Shown here one piece after another: positions 60,172 through 64,000 of a stretch of 64,000 nucleotides of DNA. The stretch is from Desulfobacca acetoxidans DSM 11109 (lineage in GTDB: Bacteria > Desulfobacterota > Desulfobaccia > Desulfobaccales > Desulfobaccaceae): positions 2,480,001 through 2,544,000 of the forward strand of contig NC_015388.1 of the NCBI RefSeq assembly GCF_000195295.1, written 5' to 3'. Position numbers and translations under genes: made by a program. How positions within the stretch are numbered: position 1 is the first letter of the stretch; every line of letters starts with the position of its first letter. Under the pieces are notes generated by a model that saw only the letters and a list, made by a program, of their open reading frames with translations, ran no database searches and was not told the DNA's origin.

Positions 60172-60633
60172 ATGCAGCCGGATGATGTGACCGGGCGTGT
60201 TACTGAACTTATCCTCCCGGTTCTGCAGGCTCATGACGTTGAGTTAGTAGAAACTGAGTTCGTGAGAGCCGGCAGGAGGTACATTCTGCGCCTGTTTTTG
60301 GATAAACCCGGAGGGATTTCACTAGAAGATTGTGCTTATTTAAGTAATCTTTTAGGAGAGCTCATCGATGTCCATGACGTTATTAGACATGCTTATATCC
60401 TGGAGGTCTCCTCTCCCGGCCTGACTCGACCGATAAAAAAGATTGAAGATTTTAGCCGTTATGCCGGACGCTTGGTCCGTATCACCGTCCGCGGCGGCGT
60501 TGGCAAACGTTCCTTGTATCGAGGTGAACTTTTAGGATTGGACGGGGAGACAGTGAAGGTTAAAGAAGGCTCCCGGGTTTATGCCATCCCGGTAAAAGAC
60601 ATCGCCCGCGCTCGCCTTGATATTGATTTATAG
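60172..60633 (+). CDS. rimP: Ribosome maturation factor RimP
   Basis: The 153-residue product shows LVETEFVRAGRRYILRLFLD and KPGGISLEDC, then YILEVSSPGLTRPIK, the RimP signature. It assists 30S assembly. ATG 60172 has GAGG ahead of it; the frame is open from TTG 60154. It heads the rimP-nusA-infB operon after tRNA-Gly. Confidence 0.95.
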   Translation: MQPDDVTGRVTELILPVLQAHDVELVETEFVRAGRRYILRLFLDKPGGISLEDCAYLSNLLGELIDVHDVIRHAYILEVSSPGLTRPIKKIEDFSRYAGRLVRITVRGGVGKRSLYRGELLGLDGETVKVKEGSRVYAIPVKDIARARLDIDL

Positions 60634-60810
60634 CCGCTAGGCTTTCAGCAAAAACACCAACGTAGGGGTAAGCTCGCAATCTTGATAGGATATCGATAAT
60701 TCATCACTTTACTGTCATAACAACTTACCTTATGAAGCTAACACCTGAAAGTTGACTGCTAAGCGCTTGCATTGATTTTTAAACCGTCAATAAGAACGGC
60801 AGAGGAATTT

Positions 60811-62139
60811 ATGATCGGAGATTTAAGGCGTCTCATTGAGCAAGTCAGTAGAGATAAAGGTATTGACAAGGACCTACTGCTCAACACTGTCATGGAAGCA
60901 GTGCGTTCAGCGGCTAAGAAAAGATATGGGGCCAAGCAGGACAATATCGAGGTAGGTTTTTCGGAGGACACCGGGGAAATTGAGGTCTTTCAATTTAAAG
61001 AAGTGGTGGATGAGGTAATCGACTCTGATAGGCAGATTACGCTGCCGGAAGCACGCCAGCTCGACCCGGAATGTGATCTGGGCGACAGCCTGGGTATTAA
61101 ATTAGACGCCGGCAGTTTTGGCAGGATCGCTGCCCAATCTGCCAAGCAGGTAATTATTCAGGGAATGCGGGACGCCGAACGAGACATTGTTTTTGAAGAT
61201 TATAAAGACCGCAAAGGTGAGATCATCAACGGCATTGTGCAGCGACAGGATAAGTCAGGCATCATCGTCAACCTAGGGAGAACGGAAGCGCTTCTGCCCA
61301 TCACCGAACAGGTTCCCCGCGAACTTTATCGGCAGGGAGACCGGATCCGGGCTTATGTCGTAGATGTCAAACGGCAGACTAAAGGACCACAGATAATTCT
61401 TTCCCGGGTTGATGAAAATTTCCTCATCATGTTGTTTGAGGCCGAGGTGCCTGAAATACAGGAAGGCATAGTCAAAATTATGGCAGTAGCCCGAGAGCCT
61501 GGCAGCCGTTCGAAGATTGCCGTCGCCTCCCGGGATGCAGACGTAGATCCGGTAGGTGCCTGCGTTGGTATGAAAGGTTCTCGGGTACAGAATATCGTTC
61601 AGGAACTCCGGGGGGAAAAGATCGATATTATTCCCTGGAACCCTGATCCGGCGAAATTTGTCACCCAGGCCCTGGCTCCAGCCGAGGTCAGTCGCATAAT
61701 TATTGATGAAGATAGCCAAAACATGGAGATCATTGTTCCGGATGACCAGCTTTTTCTGGCCATCGGGAAGCGGGGCCAAAACGTCCGGTTGGCAGCGAAA
61801 CTAACCGGTTGGAAGATCGATGTCAAGAGTGAAAGCAAATACTCGAAATCGATGAAAGAGGGTTATCTGTCCCTCTTGAAAATTCCCGGGGTAGGCGAGA
61901 TGACCGCCAGCGCCCTGTACGAAGCCGGATTCACCTCGGCCAAAGAAGTGGCGGAGGCAAATCTGGCCGAACTAATGCAAGTACCTGGTATTAATGAGAA
62001 AAAGGCCACACAGATATTGGGTGCGGCTCAAACCCTTATGAAGGCTTCCGAAGACAATCCGGAGACAACCGGTGTTGAAGAAATAGGTAATTTGGAGACC
62101 GGTTCCAACGATGTGGTCCAGGATGCCGATCAGGTATGA
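60811..62139 (+). CDS. nusA: Transcription termination/antitermination factor NusA
   Basis: From ATG 60811 (AGAGG before it) the product is 442 residues. It has the RNA-polymerase-binding N-terminal domain (IGDLRRLIEQVSRDKGIDKD), an S1 domain (EIINGIVQRQDKSGIIVNLG), two KH domains (DPVGACVGMKGSRVQNIVQE; AIGKRGQNVRLAAKL) and a helix-hairpin-helix segment (LLKIPGVGEMTASALYEAGF). The frame upstream to 60772 starts with TTG and lacks support. Confidence 0.96.
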   Translation: MIGDLRRLIEQVSRDKGIDKDLLLNTVMEAVRSAAKKRYGAKQDNIEVGFSEDTGEIEVFQFKEVVDEVIDSDRQITLPEARQLDPECDLGDSLGIKLDAGSFGRIAAQSAKQVIIQGMRDAERDIVFEDYKDRKGEIINGIVQRQDKSGIIVNLGRTEALLPITEQVPRELYRQGDRIRAYVVDVKRQTKGPQIILSRVDENFLIMLFEAEVPEIQEGIVKIMAVAREPGSRSKIAVASRDADVDPVGACVGMKGSRVQNIVQELRGEKIDIIPWNPDPAKFVTQALAPAEVSRIIIDEDSQNMEIIVPDDQLFLAIGKRGQNVRLAAKLTGWKIDVKSESKYSKSMKEGYLSLLKIPGVGEMTASALYEAGFTSAKEVAEANLAELMQVPGINEKKATQILGAAQTLMKASEDNPETTGVEEIGNLETGSNDVVQDADQV

Positions 62140-62170
62140 GACTAGGATGTTTTTACCTGGATACACAAAA

Positions 62171-62302
62171 GGTAACTCTTCAGTTGTTTGAGGCGAATAC
62201 AAGATTCGCCCCTGTGGATGGGACTGTCGGTGCTGTAACGCTGGATGGTGAGCATTCCCCACCATTCCTTGATCTATTCTTTCAGATAGCTGAAGTATTA
62301 CC
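62171..62302 (+). mobile_element. MITE-like element, copy 4, inserted between nusA and infB
   Basis: The 132-bp unit begins GGTAACTCTTCAGTTGTTTG and ends GATAGCTGAAGTATTACC. ACAAAA flanks it on both sides (62,165-62,170 and 62,303-62,308), a 6-bp target duplication as in copy 3. It must be transcribed within the nusA-infB message and can form the GGCGAAT/ATTCGCC hairpin and a terminal stem. Confidence 0.88.
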
Positions 62303-62349
62303 ACAAAAAAACTATTTAACTCGTTTCTGCTACAAGGATAAAAATATTT

Positions 62350-64000
62350 ATGGCCAAAACCAGGGTTACGCATTTAGCCAAAGAATTTAATCTGGATGTT
62401 AAAGAACTTATTTTGCGCTTGCGGGAAATAAACATCGAGGTGGAGAACTATCTCAGCTCCATAGACGCTACCGATGTAGCCCGAGCCCGAGAAGTGCTCG
62501 CTAAAACTGTACCTCTGGTTGAGGAGCAACGGGTAGGATCGAATGTGAAACGTCGTCGAACATTGGCCAGACCGAAACCGATGTCAGAAAAAACCTCTGT
62601 TTCTGCATTTCGCGCCGGTCAAACTGTAGAGCAGGGATCTATCTTGCCGTCTGATAGTCCTGTTGCTGAAATCCAAGCACTACCGCCAGATGCCCCAGTT
62701 GCCGCTGTAAAGCCTGGAAAGCCTTTGGCAGCGCCGCCGAAGCGGCGTAGAACCGTCGATAAACCGGCCAAAATCATTGCCTTGCCGGAAGCTCCAAAAA
62801 AACCAGTCACGGTCGTAGAAGAGGCGCCGGCCGAGATTGCCCCTGAAATTCAAATACCGATCCAGTTAGAAATAAAGTCTGAGACCCCTGCTGCTTACCC
62901 CGCTGAGCAGGTTGAGGTTCAGCCCGATGGAATGCCGCTTACCGTGGAACCTGAAGAGACGACGGTTGCTCCTGAGATTAGTGGCCGAAAATCTTCCAGA
63001 CTGGCAGAGGCCAAAACTCCGGATGCTTCTATGGCTTTGAAGCGCCAGAAAGCCAAGAAGGCCAGGAAAGATACTCCAGCACGTATCATCAGTCTACCCC
63101 CGGTGGAGGAGGCGGCTGCTCCTGTGGCAACCTCTACGCCAGCCCGCAGAACTCCCCGAGTAATTGAAATCACCAAGACCAAAGAAGAAAAACCCGTAGT
63201 GGCGGTAGCTGATAAGGAAGAAAAAAAAGGCAGGGTCAAAAAGAAACGCGGCAAAAAACCGGGGGCAGCAGAAGATGACGCTTCCAAGAAAAAAGCCTTC
63301 CGGAAAAAGGAAATCAGAGAAGGTGCCGAGCTCTACGAGGGCAAAGAGGCGGAAAGTATCGGGGGGGTTAAGAAGAAAGGGGTTAGGAAGGCTATCCGCA
63401 AGATGGCCAAGACCGAGTTGACGGTTCCTAAGGCCATAAAACGCCGGGTCAAAGTGGGGGACGCCATCACCGTAGGGGAATTGGCCAAAAAGATGGGCAT
63501 CAAGTTCAGTGAATTGGTCAAGAAGCTTATGGGACTAGGCATTATGGCCAACATTAATCAACCCTTGGATTATGATGCGGCGGTTTTGGTTGCCAGCGAA
63601 TTCGGATACGAGGTAGAACGGGCGACTCTCCTTGAAGAAGATATCCTCAATCTTCCAACCAAAGAAGAGGGTGAGCTCCTGCCCCGGCCACCCGTAGTGA
63701 CCATTATGGGCCATGTTGATCATGGCAAAACTTCGTTATTGGACGCCATCCGGCAAAGTCATCTGATTGATCGCGAGGCGGGCGGCATAACCCAGCATAT
63801 CGGCGCCTACCAGGTTTCTTTCGATCATGGGGAAGTAGTCTTTTTAGATACACCCGGCCATGAAGCCTTTACTGCCATGCGCGCCCGGGGTGCTCAGGTC
63901 ACTGACATAGTTGTCCTAGTTGTAGCTGCTGATGACGGCGTCATGCCGCAGACCCTGGAAGCCATCAATCACGCCAAGGCTGCCGGAGTGCCCTTGGTAG
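62350..64000 (+). CDS. infB: Translation initiation factor IF-2 (partial, 3' end outside window)
   Basis: From ATG 62350 about 550 residues are visible. The N-terminal IF2N domain ([20 protein letters not shown]) is followed by a long Ala/Pro/Lys/Glu-rich linker to about residue 360, a second IF2N-like part ([20 protein letters not shown], about 375-400) and the GTPase domain from about 447: [45 protein letters not shown]. It brings initiator tRNA to the ribosome. Confidence 0.97.
   Translation, partial: MAKTRVTHLAKEFNLDVKELILRLREINIEVENYLSSIDATDVARAREVLAKTVPLVEEQRVGSNVKRRRTLARPKPMSEKTSVSAFRAGQTVEQGSILPSDSPVAEIQALPPDAPVAAVKPGKPLAAPPKRRRTVDKPAKIIALPEAPKKPVTVVEEAPAEIAPEIQIPIQLEIKSETPAAYPAEQVEVQPDGMPLTVEPEETTVAPEISGRKSSRLAEAKTPDASMALKRQKAKKARKDTPARIISLPPVEEAAAPVATSTPARRTPRVIEITKTKEEKPVVAVADKEEKKGRVKKKRGKKPGAAEDDASKKKAFRKKEIREGAELYEGKEAESIGGVKKKGVRKAIRKMAKTELTVPKAIKRRVKVGDAITVGELAKKMGIKFSELVKKLMGLGIMANINQPLDYDAAVLVASEFGYEVERATLLEEDILNLPTKEEGELLPRPPVVTIMGHVDHGKTSLLDAIRQSHLIDREAGGITQHIGAYQVSFDHGEVVFLDTPGHEAFTAMRARGAQVTDIVVLVVAADDGVMPQTLEAINHAKAAGVPLV

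Noticed and set aside
59860-60234. Minus-strand frame of 124 residues across tRNA-Gly
   Set aside because: It contains the typical false peptide GQRDSNPRHQAWEACTLP made by reading a tRNA backwards, and it overlaps the rimP start. Not a gene.

Overview
The window reads as the chromosome of a strict anaerobe of the deltaproteobacterial (Desulfobacterota) type. The support is a complete early-cobalt (anaerobic) corrin operon, SelB, a di-heme peroxidase-like cytochrome, many small zinc-ribbon proteins, and overall gene content reminiscent of the Desulfobacca/Syntrophia group. That placement is an inference; no rRNA is present to settle it.

Region 1 (1-17,200, all minus strand) is a cobalamin regulon made of three transcription units, each headed by a cobalamin riboswitch and an intrinsic terminator of the same design. 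Unit A (1-4,276) encodes a DUF2162 membrane protein, an ExbB/TolQ-like channel, a DUF2149 (ExbD-like) protein and an exported CobN-like giant chelatase that runs off the left edge. This resembles the Hmu haem-acquisition operon of Bacteroidetes, but here it is under B12 control. Unit B (4,583-7,289) is a TonB-dependent receptor. Unit C (7,377-17,171) is the corrin-ring operon cbiM-K-A-C-L-D-ET-F-G-H, mostly with 4-nt overlaps.

Region 2 (17,278-27,564) holds a duplicated zinc-ribbon protein, the di-heme cytochrome, a CHASE2 adenylate/guanylate cyclase, a metallophosphoesterase, a methyltransferase gene broken by an in-frame TAG, and a deacetylase (HDAC family) next to an ADP-forming acyl-CoA synthetase/GNAT fusion. 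The last two look like a reversible lysine-acylation pair.

Region 3 (27,600-33,640) is an AT-richer accessory stretch full of toxin-antitoxin-like material: a decayed DUF4160/DUF2442 pair, an orphan antitoxin-like protein, a zinc-ribbon/HEPN protein, HicBA, a decayed REP-associated (RAYT) transposase flanked by REP hairpins, and a three-gene HigB-HigA-SecB-like toxin-antitoxin-chaperone system. A VPLPA-CTERM protein fragment closes it.

Region 4 (34,022-41,829) is housekeeping: hisA, a radical-SAM/DUF2344 fusion, RNase G, selB and an M48 lipoprotein peptidase. Region 5 (42,343-49,415) is a compact six-gene phosphonate operon (PEP mutase, phosphonopyruvate decarboxylase, cytidylyltransferase, 2-AEP transaminase, CDP-alcohol phosphotransferase, flippase-like membrane protein) that probably builds a 2-aminoethylphosphonate lipid or glycan. 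Region 6 (49,620-64,000) has fmdB-like, rpmB, an acyltransferase, menG/ubiE, folD, a coiled-coil repeat protein, DUF192, hemerythrin, a membrane patatin, tRNA-Leu, ribF, tRNA-Gly and the rimP-nusA-infB operon.

Four copies of a roughly 130-bp MITE-like element are scattered through the right half. Two of them (53,243-53,375 and 62,171-62,302) have terminal inverted repeats and matching 6-bp target duplications, and one sits inside the nusA-infB transcript. The most rewarding leads are the B12-controlled CobN/ExbB system, the phosphonolipid operon with its pseudo-nucleotidyltransferase fusion, the toxin-antitoxin-chaperone locus and the MITE family.
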